The notes beneath the pieces were generated by a model that did not search any database, was not told the origin of the DNA, and saw only the letters and a list, made by a program, of their open reading frames with translations. The translations under genes and the position numbers were made by a program. A stretch of DNA of 64,000 nucleotides from Streptomyces xylophagus (GTDB lineage: Bacteria > Actinomycetota > Actinomycetes > Streptomycetales > Streptomycetaceae), in NCBI RefSeq assembly GCF_000716435.1, contig NZ_JNWO01000001.1, positions 496,001 through 560,000 on the forward strand, read 5' to 3'. Positions 43,153 to 52,039 of the stretch are shown piece after piece. Every line of letters begins with the position of its first letter. The first letter of the stretch is position 1.

Positions 43153-43920
43153 TCACATCGCGAAGGTCGCGTGCATCTCCCAGACGAGGATCTCCGCAGG
43201 CTCGACGGCGCTGACCTTGTGTCCGCCCGTGGCGGTGAATCGTGCGGCGTCGCCCTCGCCGAGCGCGCCGGCGCCCTCCAGGTCCACCGAGCCGCGGGCG
43301 ACGAACAGGTGCACGTACGGCGCTTCGGGCAGGGTCACGTGCTGCCCGGGGCGCAGCCGTGCGGCGTACAGCGCGGCGTGCCGGTTCTGGATCCGGATGG
43401 CGCTCGCGTCTTTGTGCCGGTCCATGCCGGACGCCACCGTGACCAGCCCGCCGGCCAGCAACTCCCCGTCGATCTCCAGCTGTTCGTAGCCCGGAGTCAC
43501 CCCGGCCTCGTCGGGCAGGACCCACATCTGGACGAAGTGCACCGGGTCGGTGGGGTCCTCGCCGGGCGACCGGTAGGAGTCGTTCTTCTCCGAGTGGAGG
43601 ATGCCGGTGCCGGCGCTCATCCGCTGGGCCAGGCCCGGGTAGATCACGCCGGAGTGGCCGCTGGAGTCCTGGTGGACCAGGGAGCCCTGAAGAACCCAGG
43701 TGACGATCTCCATGTCCTGGTGCGGGTGGGTCTCGAAGCCTGTGCCCGGCTGCACCGTGTCCTCGTTGTTGACCAGCAGTAGACCGTGGTGCGTGTTGGT
43801 GGGGTCCGGCCGGTGTGTGCCGAGGGAGAACGAGTGCTTGGAGTCGAGCCACGACAACCTGCTCGTGAGCCGGTCACCGGCCCGCCGTACGTCCACCGTG
43901 GGTGTCAGCAGTGTGCTCAT
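43153..43920 (-). CDS. Pirin-family protein
   Basis: A 255-residue bicupin of the pirin family. The N-terminal cupin has the metal-ligand signature HPHQDMEIVTWVLQG (about 66-80) with the HxH and the later HSE, the usual His/His/His/Glu set. The C-terminal cupin is shorter. Bacterial pirins include quercetin 2,3-dioxygenases and regulators of pyruvate dehydrogenase; the sequence does not decide. GGGAG lies six bases before the ATG at 43920. It is divergent from a MarR-type gene, with nested palindromes between. Confidence 0.9.
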   Translation of the reverse strand: MSTLLTPTVDVRRAGDRLTSRLSWLDSKHSFSLGTHRPDPTNTHHGLLLVNNEDTVQPGTGFETHPHQDMEIVTWVLQGSLVHQDSSGHSGVIYPGLAQRMSAGTGILHSEKNDSYRSPGEDPTDPVHFVQMWVLPDEAGVTPGYEQLEIDGELLAGGLVTVASGMDRHKDASAIRIQNRHAALYAARLRPGQHVTLPEAPYVHLFVARGSVDLEGAGALGEGDAARFTATGGHKVSAVEPAEILVWEMHATFAM

Positions 43921-43986
43921 GGTGTGCTCCCTGTTCACGCCGAGATCCCTGAAAGGTTTAATGTTCAACGTCCACGATATGCCGGA

Positions 43987-44002
43987 TTCACGTGAACGTT
44001 CA
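43987..44002. promoter_or_regulatory. Nested palindromes between the pirin and MarR genes
   Basis: TTCACGTGAA (43987-43996) and TGAACGTTCA (43993-44002) are both perfect ten-base palindromes that share four bases. They lie in the 167-base divergent region. A related half-site GTTCAACG occurs near 43966. This suits a MarR dimer controlling both genes, but binding is not shown. Confidence 0.5.
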
Positions 44003-44087
44003 AGTCATGCGGGATCGGTCGGCGGTGCCTGCCCGTCGGCGCGGCCACCCCTCTGGTCGCGGCGGACCGGGCTGGTACCCTCGCGAA

Positions 44088-44585
44088 ATGACCATCCCCG
44101 ACAAGTCCCAGCAGGTCGACGAGCACGCCGACTTGTGGCTCACGCAGGCCGAACTGGCCTCGTGGATGTCGTTGGTCCGCCTGACCGCCAGGCTTCCCTG
44201 GGCCGTCGACGCCCAGCTGCAGCGGGACGCGGACCTGAGCATGGTCGAGTACATGAGCCTCGCCATGCTGGCCGAGGCTCCCGAGCGGACCCTGCGCATG
44301 AGCGCACTGGCCGAGCACACCAATTCTTCGCTGTCCCGGCTGTCACACTTGGTGAAACGACTGGAGAGCCGCGGCTACGTCCGGCGCGAACCGGACCCGA
44401 GCGACGGGCGCTTCACCAACGCCATCCTCCTGCCCGACGGCATGAGGAAGCTGGAATCCGCCGCGCCCGCCCATGTGGCCCACGTACGGCACCTCGTGGT
44501 GGACAACCTGTCCGGCGAGCGCCTGCGCCGACTCGGCCTGGACGCCGAGCGCATCCTGCAACGTATCGACTCGCCGGTGCGCTGA
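44088..44585 (+). CDS. MarR-family regulator divergent from the pirin gene
   Basis: A 165-residue winged-helix MarR protein. The DNA-binding core is MSALAEHTNSSLSRLSHLVKRLESRGYVRREPDPSDGRFTNAILLPDGM (about 71-119), with the D-x-R wing motif (SDGRF). The ATG at 44088 lacks a clear ribosome site and may be leaderless. The divergent pirin gene is the likely target. Confidence 0.88.
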   Translation: MTIPDKSQQVDEHADLWLTQAELASWMSLVRLTARLPWAVDAQLQRDADLSMVEYMSLAMLAEAPERTLRMSALAEHTNSSLSRLSHLVKRLESRGYVRREPDPSDGRFTNAILLPDGMRKLESAAPAHVAHVRHLVVDNLSGERLRRLGLDAERILQRIDSPVR

Positions 44586-44740
44586 GCGCGGCTGATCCAG
44601 GCTGTCTCACTCGTCGCGTCGGCAGTCTCACGCTCCTCATTTACTTGAGCACTAAAGTCATGGGGTGGACTGCCGAGCGCGGGGGTGTGGCCAACCTCTT
44701 CTCCCTCATGGAGCAGTTCGGCGTCCGACCCGCCGACAGG

Positions 44741-45397
44741 TCAGCTCGGTCCCAACCCCGCGTCCCGCGCCAACAGCGCCGCCTGCACCCGGTTCTCGCA
44801 GCGCAGCTTCGTCAGGATCCGGCTGACGTACGTCTTCACCGTCGCCTCGCTCACATGGATCCGCTCGCCCGCGTCGGCGTTCGACAGCCCCTCACCGAGC
44901 AGCGCGAGCACCTCGAGTTCCCGGGTGCTCAGCGTCTTCAGGCGCCGGCGCGCTTCCTCGCCGCGCGCCGCGGCCTGCCCCGAGGCCAGCGTGTCGACCA
45001 CGTGCCGCGTGGCACCGGGCGACAGATACGCGTCCCCGGCCGCGGCCGCCCGTACCGCCTGGATCAGTTCGGCCGGCGCCGAGTCCTTCAGCAGGAACCC
45101 GGCGCCTCCCTGACTCAGCGCACGCAGTACGTTCTCCCGCTCGCCGAACGTCGTCAGGATCAGCGGACGTACGGTCGGCGCCGCTCGCCGCAGTTCGGCC
45201 AGGGCGGACAGCCCGTCCAGCACCGGCATCTGGATGTCGAGCAGGGCCACGTCCACGGCGTGGGCGCGGACCAGGTCGACCGCCTCGCGGCCGTTGGCCG
45301 CCTCCGCCACGACGTCGATGTCGTCGGCGGAGGTGAGGATCATCCTGATGCCCGCCCGGATGAGCGGTTCGTCATCCGCGACGAGGACTCTGATCAC
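44741..45397 (-). CDS. NarL/LuxR-family response regulator
   Basis: A 218-residue regulator with a receiver domain (acidic pair D8/D9, phosphoacceptor D in ALLDIQMP near residue 54, and the Lys of LLKDSAP near 104) and a LuxR-type helix-turn-helix (LSTRELEVLALLGEGLSNADAGERIHVSEATVKTYVSRILTKL, about 153-195). GTG start at 45397 with AGGAG four bases upstream. It lies 45 bases after the stop of the histidine kinase gene and is its cognate regulator by position. Confidence 0.93.
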   Translation of the reverse strand: MIRVLVADDEPLIRAGIRMILTSADDIDVVAEAANGREAVDLVRAHAVDVALLDIQMPVLDGLSALAELRRAAPTVRPLILTTFGERENVLRALSQGGAGFLLKDSAPAELIQAVRAAAAGDAYLSPGATRHVVDTLASGQAAARGEEARRRLKTLSTRELEVLALLGEGLSNADAGERIHVSEATVKTYVSRILTKLRCENRVQAALLARDAGLGPS

Positions 45398-45442
45398 AAC
45401 TCTCCTGCAAGACGTGCGGCGAGGACAACTGACGGTCCGTGA

Positions 45443-47203
45443 CTACGACTTGGCCATGAAGGCCCGCTTCTCGATCAGTCTGCCGTCCTTGAAGCAGAGG
45501 CGGTAGGCGGGCACCCTATCCCCTTTTTCGGGCCAGTCCCCCGTCGAGAGGTAGGACGAGCAGGTCGCTCCCCGCGGTACGGCGGGCCCCTTGTCGTCCA
45601 GGGCCCCGGCCACGAACGACTTGCCGTGCGGCAGCTTGTCCCGTACGGCCGTCTCCGTGTCTCCGACCTTCACCGAGTTGTAGACCGACGGCTTCAGCAT
45701 GAGGTTGTGGGACTCCTCTTTCACGAGGTTGACGACCAGCACGACGGCAAGCACCCCGAGAACCACGAAGGCCAGCAGCGCGCCGCCGCATCCGATCATG
45801 ATGCCCTTCTTCTTCCGTCCCATGGCGATGTCGAACTCCTTCTGCCTGTCCGGCGGACCGGACCAGTCGATGTCCGCACCACCGTCGCCGGGCACCACCC
45901 CTTCGCTCTGCCCCCGGAAGTCGTTCGCCGCATCGACGAAGGTCGCCTCGACCGGCTTCGCGTCCGCTCGCCACCCGCCGCCCTCCGACGTACGAGGCGA
46001 GCGGGGACCGTAGGGGAGTACGCCCGCGACCCGGAACCCCCCGTCGGTCGCGGGCCCCGCATGCACCATGCCGCCGACCAGGCGGGCCCGTTCCTGAAGC
46101 CCCGTCAGTCCCTGCCCGCCACTCACCACGGGCCGTCGTGCGGCGGAAGTCGGCGCGGATACCGGCCCGTTGGCGACCTCGACGACCAAGGAGTCCGGCT
46201 CGTAGCGCAGTTCGACGGCGATCGAGGCACCCTGCGCGTGCTTCAGGGCGTTGGTCAGCGCCTCCTGCACGATCCGGAACGCCGCGTGGTCGGCGGCGGG
46301 AGCCAGCGGCCGGACCTGGCCCGTACGCCGCAGCGCTACGTCCGCCCGCGCGCCCCGCGAGGCGTCCACCAGGCCGTCTATCCCCGCCACACCCCGGGTC
46401 GCGAGCTCCAAGTCGCCCTCGCGCGCGGGGACTTGCTCAGGCGTGCCGTCTCGCAGGATGCCGACGGCCTCACGCAGTTCGTGCATCGCGGCCACGGACG
46501 CGTCCCGCAGCACGCCGACCACCTCACGCTGCCCTGCCGTCAGGTCGCGGTCCACCTCGAGCGCGCCCGTGTGGACGGCGATCAGCGCCAGTTGGTGGCC
46601 GAGGCTGTCGTGCATGTCCTGCGCGATGCGCTGCCGTTCCCGCAGGCGCGCGTGGGACGCGATCATCTCGCGTTCGCGCAGCAGTTGGGCGTTGTGCTCG
46701 TGCAACGCGTGCAGGAGCGTGCGGCGTTGAGTGCGGTTGCGGCTGGCGAGGCCGGGTACGACCGTCGTCGCCAGGAACGCGAGTGTGCTGAACACCAGTG
46801 TCTGCGCGACCGACAACGGCTGCGTCGGGTGGTGGACGGACAGCCCCATGTAGACGACGAACGTGCCCGTGAACAGCGCGAGGGCCCGCCGTGGCGCATC
46901 GATCCGCGCCCCCGCCGACCAGCTCACGACCATCAGCACGACCCCGAAACCACCGAACAGACCGGCGAGAGCGCCGGTGACCACCAGGATGCTCGCCGGG
47001 AACAACCGCCGCAGCGGAGAGAGCACCGCGGTGACCACCGCCGCCGCGGTCATCCGCAGCGCGCCGTCGCCCGTCAGGGTCGCGGCCGCGACCAGGGCCA
47101 GGACGACGGCCAGCACCGTCTCGCCGACGATCCGCCGCCGGGGCCACATCCGTACCGTGCCCAGGTGCATCCGGAAATCGAGGGCCATCGTCTTCGCGTT
47201 CAC
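45443..47203 (-). CDS. NarL-type sensor histidine kinase with an extra C-terminal membrane domain
   Basis: A 586-residue protein. N-terminal membrane sensor with about five helices (about 15-155), a dimerisation/phosphoacceptor domain with H198 in DMHDSLGHQLAL (HisKA_3), and a HATPase domain (about 285-385) with EALTNALKHA and GQGLTGLQERA. Such kinases normally end near here. This one continues without a stop for some 190 residues: an acidic linker, a Lys-rich RKKK, a membrane helix (about 466-491) and a roughly 90-residue extracytoplasmic domain with VGDTETAVRDKLPHG and two Cys. The start is uncertain (GTG 47203 chosen, later ATGs possible). An internal ATG at 45823 with AAGGAG 12 bases upstream could give a separate small product. 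Confidence 0.82.
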   Translation of the reverse strand: MNAKTMALDFRMHLGTVRMWPRRRIVGETVLAVVLALVAAATLTGDGALRMTAAAVVTAVLSPLRRLFPASILVVTGALAGLFGGFGVVLMVVSWSAGARIDAPRRALALFTGTFVVYMGLSVHHPTQPLSVAQTLVFSTLAFLATTVVPGLASRNRTQRRTLLHALHEHNAQLLREREMIASHARLRERQRIAQDMHDSLGHQLALIAVHTGALEVDRDLTAGQREVVGVLRDASVAAMHELREAVGILRDGTPEQVPAREGDLELATRGVAGIDGLVDASRGARADVALRRTGQVRPLAPAADHAAFRIVQEALTNALKHAQGASIAVELRYEPDSLVVEVANGPVSAPTSAARRPVVSGGQGLTGLQERARLVGGMVHAGPATDGGFRVAGVLPYGPRSPRTSEGGGWRADAKPVEATFVDAANDFRGQSEGVVPGDGGADIDWSGPPDRQKEFDIAMGRKKKGIMIGCGGALLAFVVLGVLAVVLVVNLVKEESHNLMLKPSVYNSVKVGDTETAVRDKLPHGKSFVAGALDDKGPAVPRGATCSSYLSTGDWPEKGDRVPAYRLCFKDGRLIEKRAFMAKS

Positions 47204-47332
47204 GCGCCAACGGTAGACACCTCCGCCCGCGCGTACAGCATCCGTTCGTCGCATACGTGAGCGACCAAAGTCGTACGGTCCGCGCGTCACGCGGGCTCGA
47301 CGGGGGTCGCTCGTGAGTGGCTTCCGCGTCGG

Positions 47333-47878
47333 TCAGCCGGTGTTACTGAAGGACTTGACCTGGCATTCGACCCTGTACTTGTCGTAGTTGGGCAGGTTCA
47401 TGCTGTCTCCGCTGACCATGGCCCAATTCCCCTCGGAGACAACGCTCTTGATCCCGTGGCTGTTCATGCACCTCACCATCGCCCGCACCCCGTCGCTGTA
47501 GCGCGGATTCTCCGCCGGGTCCATCTCCACCGGCTGGAGCGGGTATATCGACGCGCACGCCTTGAGCGCGGGGCTGTCGGCCGCGGGTTTCCGGTCCGCC
47601 GGCACACCGTGTTCCCGGAGACAGTGCGACCAGGCGTCCCAGAGTCTGTTGATGTCCTGCTGGTTGTCGTCGAGCCGGATCCGAACGTGTCCGGCGTCCG
47701 GGTCCGCGGTTCTTCCGGCGCTCGCGGAGGGGGTGGCGAGGGACGCGACACCTTCATCGCGGGTGCCGCTCCCGCCGTCGCCGCAGGAGGTGAGCAGCAC
47801 GAGGGTGGCACCCGCCGCGACGACGGTCAGGACGGGACCCGTGATGCCGCGAGGGAGTGGAGAGGTGAAGGAGGACAT
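47333..47878 (-). CDS. Small secreted lipoprotein of unknown function
   Basis: No family recognised. The 181-residue protein has a signal peptide with lipobox LLTSC (Cys about 32), a Ser/Thr-rich linker, then a small globular domain with RLWDAWSHCLREHGVPAD and VRAMVRCMNSHGIKSVV. Four Cys after the lipobox (in SHCL, KACA, RCMN and VECQ) could form two disulfides. It lies upstream of the kinase on the same strand; a functional tie is possible but unproven. The ribosome site is weak. Confidence 0.75.
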   Translation of the reverse strand: MSSFTSPLPRGITGPVLTVVAAGATLVLLTSCGDGGSGTRDEGVASLATPSASAGRTADPDAGHVRIRLDDNQQDINRLWDAWSHCLREHGVPADRKPAADSPALKACASIYPLQPVEMDPAENPRYSDGVRAMVRCMNSHGIKSVVSEGNWAMVSGDSMNLPNYDKYRVECQVKSFSNTG

Positions 47879-48125
47879 GGCGTCAACTTGCCGTCCCCGT
47901 ATGAAGATTCTGTCAGCGACCGATCAGTGTCCTGTTTGATCGCCCTGTCGCCGGGACGGGGCCGTCGCGTGGCCGCTCCAGTGCCTTCTCGTCACTCGGC
48001 AAACCGGCCACCGGTGTCCCGATTACTTCTGTCCCAACGCTGTACGGCTGTCCCGTGTTCGAGATAGCGTCACCACGCAGCTGCCGAGTGAAACGATTCA
48101 ATCCATTGTCGCTCAAGGGGACGGT

Positions 48126-50762
48126 ATGGCGTCGAACAGCACACCGGACAAGGGCATTTCCCGTCGCACAGCTCTGGCAGCAGCCGGCACCGTCGGGCTC
48201 ACCGCGGTGTCCCTCTCCACCGGACTTCCCTCGGCGGAGGCGCTCCCCGCCGAGGAAGCCTCCGCTTCCCTCACCGGCAGCCCGTCACGGCACGCCGGCG
48301 GATGGCACCGGTACGTCCAGGGGCCGTCCTCGCGCACGGTCCGGCCGGTGCGGATCGTCGCCACGACCGGAGACGTGAAGAACCCCGACGCGCTGCTCAA
48401 GCCGGGCGGCGCCAGATCCGTCCTGCGGCGGCCGCAGCCCGCGGCGGCACCCGCCTGGCCCGCCGGCACCACGGCGGAGGCCTCGTCGGCCCACGCGGGC
48501 AACAACGGCAACGACGGTCAGCCGCGCACCTACGTCGCCACCAACGCGATCGACGGAAACCCGGACACCTTCTGGAACGACGACACGCTGGGGGTGTTCC
48601 CCGACGTCCTCACCATCACCGCGCCGCAGGTCGCGCCCCTGCAGGGCATCACCGTGATCTCCAACAGCGACGGCGTGCCGACCGACTACACCGTCGACGT
48701 GTGGCGCGAGGGCGACTGGCACACCGCCGCGACGGTCACGGGCAACGACGCGGTGCAGAAGGCCGTGCCGTTCGCGGAGCAGGTCAGCACCGATCGCGTA
48801 CGCATCACGGTGACCCATGCGCAGGACACCTCGCACGGCAACTTCACCCGGATCAACGAGGTCTGGCCCGCACCGGTCGAGCCGATCCCCGTGCCGAGTG
48901 TCACGGTGGACTTCGGCAAGGTCGTGGTCGGATATCCGCAGATCCGGTTCACCTCCGCCTCCGCCAACTCCCCGGGCGTGCGCGTGGCGTTCTCCGAGAC
49001 CCGCCAATTCCTCACCGACCGCTCGGACTTCACCCGCTCCGACCAGGCGGGCGGCGCCGGACAGGGCACGGACCAGTTCGCCGTACCCGCGAAGGGCGCC
49101 AACTGGACCGACCACAAAGGCTTCCAGGCCGGCGACAAGGTGTTCGCGGACGGCCTCCACGGATTCCGCTACGTCAAGATCAGCCTCGACGCGCTCGCCT
49201 CGGACAGCCCCGCCGCGCAGCCCTGGGGGACGGTGGAAATCGACTCCGTGGCGCTGCAGTTCACCGCCTATCTGGGTACACCGAGCACCTACCGCGGCTG
49301 GTTCCTGTGCTCCGACGACGAGTTGAATCGTTACTGGTACGGCGCCGCATACACCAACGAACTGGTCACCGACACCTTCCGCCAGGACGACGTCGATCCC
49401 CGCAACGCCTGGAGCGCCACGCTGGAAGGGAAGTTGGTCCTCCAGGACGGTGCCAAGCGCGACCGCGACCCGTACGTCGGCGACCTCGCCGTCTCCGCGC
49501 GCACCCTGTACCTGACCCACGACGACGCCGCAGCTGCGGCCCGCAACGTCCTGGCCGACCTCGCCGACCACCAGCGCGCCGACGGCTGGATCCCGCCCGC
49601 CTCCATCGGCAACTACACCCTGCCCCTCTTCGACTATCCGCTGTACTGGGTCACTTGCAGCTGGGACTACGTCCTCTACACCGGGGACCAGCAGTACGCG
49701 ACCCGCTACTACCCGACCCTGGTGAAGGTCCTGGACACCTGGTTCCCCAGCGTCACGGACGACGCCGGCCTGCTCAGCAAGGGCCTCAACGGCACCGGCG
49801 GATACGGCGACTACGCGTTCCTGGGCCGCACTGGCCGCGTCACCTACTACAACGCCCTCTACGTCCAAGCCCTCCAGAACGCCGCCGAGTTGGCCCGCCT
49901 GTTGGGTCAGAAGGCCGACGCCACGCGCTGGAGCACGCGGGCCGACAACGTTGCCCAGGCCGTCAACTCCCTGCTGTGGGACGCCGACACGGGTGCCTAC
50001 CTGGACTCCTCGACGGGCGCGGTACGACACGCCCAGGACGGCAACTCCCTCGCCGTCGTCACCGGCATCGCGAGCGCCGACCGCGCCACCTCGGCGCTCG
50101 CCCATCTCGACGCGACGACGAAACGGCCGTACGGAAACGCGTTCATGGACAACGACACCCTCTTCGACCAGGCCTCCCAGCGGGTCTACGCCTTCACCTC
50201 CTATCCGGAGATCGAGGCCCGCTTCCTGACCGGGCAGGCCGAATCCGCGCTCGACCAGATCCGCCGTATGTACGGCTGGATGGACAAGAACGACCCGGGC
50301 ATCACCCACTGGGAAGGCATCGGGCCGGGTGGGTCCTTGTACGAGGACGCCTACACCAGCATGGCCCACGGCTGGTCCACCGGCGTCCTGCCGGCCCTGA
50401 CCAACCATCTGTTGGGTGCCCGGCCGACCTCGGCCGGGTATGCGACCTGGGAGGTGCGCCCGCAGCCCGGCGGTGTCGACTGGGCGACGGGTCAACTGCC
50501 CACGCCGCACGGCCCGTTGGGCGTCGAGTGGGAGAACAGTGCACGCGTCTTCCGGCTCACCGTCCGCGTGCCCAGGCACACCCAAGGTTCGGTCGCCCTG
50601 CCCGGTGACGCGCAGGGGCTTCGGGTGAGCTCCGGTCGACGGACGCTCTGGGACGGGCGGCGGGCGTCGAGCCGTGACGTGAGCGTGGTCGACGGCACGG
50701 TCACGGTCGCGGGCCTCGGTGCGGGTGAGCACAGTTTCGTGAGCGAACTGCGCGGCAACTGA
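48126..50762 (+). CDS. Tat-secreted GH78 alpha-L-rhamnosidase
   Basis: An 878-residue exported enzyme. The signal peptide has the twin-arginine motif SRRTALA (about 12-18). A discoidin-type F5/8C domain (about 115-250, with AIDGNPDTFWNDD) is followed by a beta-sandwich region and the (alpha/alpha)6 catalytic barrel (about 400-790), where QDDVDPRNAWSATLEG and QDGAKRDRDPYVGDL form the active-site segments of GH78. A C-terminal beta domain (about 790-878) closes the chain. It should release terminal L-rhamnose from plant polysaccharides or glycosides. AAGGGGA lies four bases before the ATG. A strong terminator follows at 50796. Confidence 0.88.
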   Translation: MASNSTPDKGISRRTALAAAGTVGLTAVSLSTGLPSAEALPAEEASASLTGSPSRHAGGWHRYVQGPSSRTVRPVRIVATTGDVKNPDALLKPGGARSVLRRPQPAAAPAWPAGTTAEASSAHAGNNGNDGQPRTYVATNAIDGNPDTFWNDDTLGVFPDVLTITAPQVAPLQGITVISNSDGVPTDYTVDVWREGDWHTAATVTGNDAVQKAVPFAEQVSTDRVRITVTHAQDTSHGNFTRINEVWPAPVEPIPVPSVTVDFGKVVVGYPQIRFTSASANSPGVRVAFSETRQFLTDRSDFTRSDQAGGAGQGTDQFAVPAKGANWTDHKGFQAGDKVFADGLHGFRYVKISLDALASDSPAAQPWGTVEIDSVALQFTAYLGTPSTYRGWFLCSDDELNRYWYGAAYTNELVTDTFRQDDVDPRNAWSATLEGKLVLQDGAKRDRDPYVGDLAVSARTLYLTHDDAAAAARNVLADLADHQRADGWIPPASIGNYTLPLFDYPLYWVTCSWDYVLYTGDQQYATRYYPTLVKVLDTWFPSVTDDAGLLSKGLNGTGGYGDYAFLGRTGRVTYYNALYVQALQNAAELARLLGQKADATRWSTRADNVAQAVNSLLWDADTGAYLDSSTGAVRHAQDGNSLAVVTGIASADRATSALAHLDATTKRPYGNAFMDNDTLFDQASQRVYAFTSYPEIEARFLTGQAESALDQIRRMYGWMDKNDPGITHWEGIGPGGSLYEDAYTSMAHGWSTGVLPALTNHLLGARPTSAGYATWEVRPQPGGVDWATGQLPTPHGPLGVEWENSARVFRLTVRVPRHTQGSVALPGDAQGLRVSSGRRTLWDGRRASSRDVSVVDGTVTVAGLGAGEHSFVSELRGN

Positions 50763-50795
50763 CCTCGTAGGGTGCCTCGTTGGCGCGCGGCGCCG

Positions 50796-50849
50796 CAGTG
50801 AACCGCTCCGGGACAGGCCAACGTGCCTCTGTCCCGGGGCGGTTCACTG
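50796..50849 (+). terminator. Terminator after the rhamnosidase gene
   Basis: Arms 50796-50816 and 50829-50849 form a 21-pair stem with one G-U pair and a 12-base loop, 34 bases after the rhamnosidase stop. The length and perfection make it a convincing terminator. Confidence 0.85.
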
Positions 50850-50994
50850 TGAGTTGGGCGAACCAGGCGTTCGCTTTGGCTAATTGTGGCGGGTGTTTTG
50901 CCGGTGCATGCGTTGCCCGCTGCATCGCTCCGACCTAGCCTGACCTGCGGACCGAGGGAGGTGGGCCGATCGCAAAGGCCGCCGTACCCCGCTC

Positions 50995-51999
50995 ATGGTC
51001 GACGTGGCCTTCTACTCGGTCGTCGGATTCGCCTGCGCCTTCGCCCCGAACTACACGGTGTTGCTGGTGCTGCGCCTGCTGTACGGCATCGGAATGTGCG
51101 GAGAGTGGGGCCTGGGCGCGGCGCTCGCCATGGAGAAGATCCCCGCGGAGAGGCGCGGTTTCTGGTCGGGCCTGCTGCAGAGCGGTTACTCGCTGGGGTA
51201 TCTGCTCGCCGCGGTGGCGTTCTTCGGGATCGAACCGGCCTTCGGCTGGCGCGGGTTGTTCGCCTTCAGCCTCGTACCCGCCCTGGTCGCGTTGTGGGTG
51301 CGCACCCGGGTGGAGGAGAGCGAGGTGTGGGAGAAGAGCGTCCGACTCAACCGCACTCCCGCGTACCAGGTGTTCAAGAACCCGGCGGTACTGCGGCGCT
51401 TCGTGTACCTCGTGGCGCTGATGACCGCCTTCAACTGGATGTCGCACGGCACCCAGGACATCTACCCCACCTTCGTCAAGAAGGGCCTGGGTCTGTCCCC
51501 GGACACCGCGATCGCCATCGCCGTGGTCTACAACATCGGCGCCATCATCGGCGGCATGGTGCTCGGCGCCTACTCCGAGCGGCTGGGACGCCGTCGCACG
51601 ATCATGATCGCGGCGGCCGCCGGCCTGGTCGTGGTGCCTTTCTTTGTCCTGTCCACCGCGGTGGGCCGGCTGATGCTCTCTTCCTTCCTGATGCAGCTCT
51701 GCGTCCAGGGAGCCTGGGGCGTCATCCCCGCCCACCTGACCGAGATGAGCCCGGACAAGATCCGGGGCTTCTACCCCGGCGTCACGTACCAGCTGGGCAA
51801 CCTGATCGCCGCCCTCAACCTGCCGATCCAGGAGGCCCTCGCCGAGCGGCACGGTTATCCGGCGGCGATGGCGTGGACCGTGACGCCCGCCCTGGTCCTG
51901 GTGATCGTGCTGAGCGCGGTCGGCAAGGAGGCCAAGGGCATCCGCTTCGGCAGCGCGGGGACGCAGGCGCCGAGTGCCGCGGCGGCCGACACGGTGTAG
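50995..51999 (+). pseudogene. 5'-truncated MFS sugar/acid transporter
   Basis: The 334-residue frame starts inside an MFS protein. The codons just upstream of the first ATG read [11 protein letters not shown], the loop between helices 2 and 3 of the superfamily, but an in-frame TGA at 50941 and the absence of any other start cut off the first two helices (about 80-90 residues). What remains is normal: [17 protein letters not shown], then ten helices and a C-terminal tail. No other frame upstream restores the N-terminus, so the 5' end was deleted, not frameshifted. A protein made from this gene would probably be inactive. The relatives carry sugars, sialic acid or small carboxylates. Confidence 0.75.
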
Positions 52000-52039
52000 C
52001 TCCGGCGGACGCCGTACGAGCAACGGGAGTTCGCCCGCG

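Noticed and set aside
48285..50732. An 815-residue minus-strand frame opposite the rhamnosidase
   Set aside because: The plus strand encodes a complete GH78 enzyme with signal peptide; the antisense frame has no ribosome site or recognised motifs.
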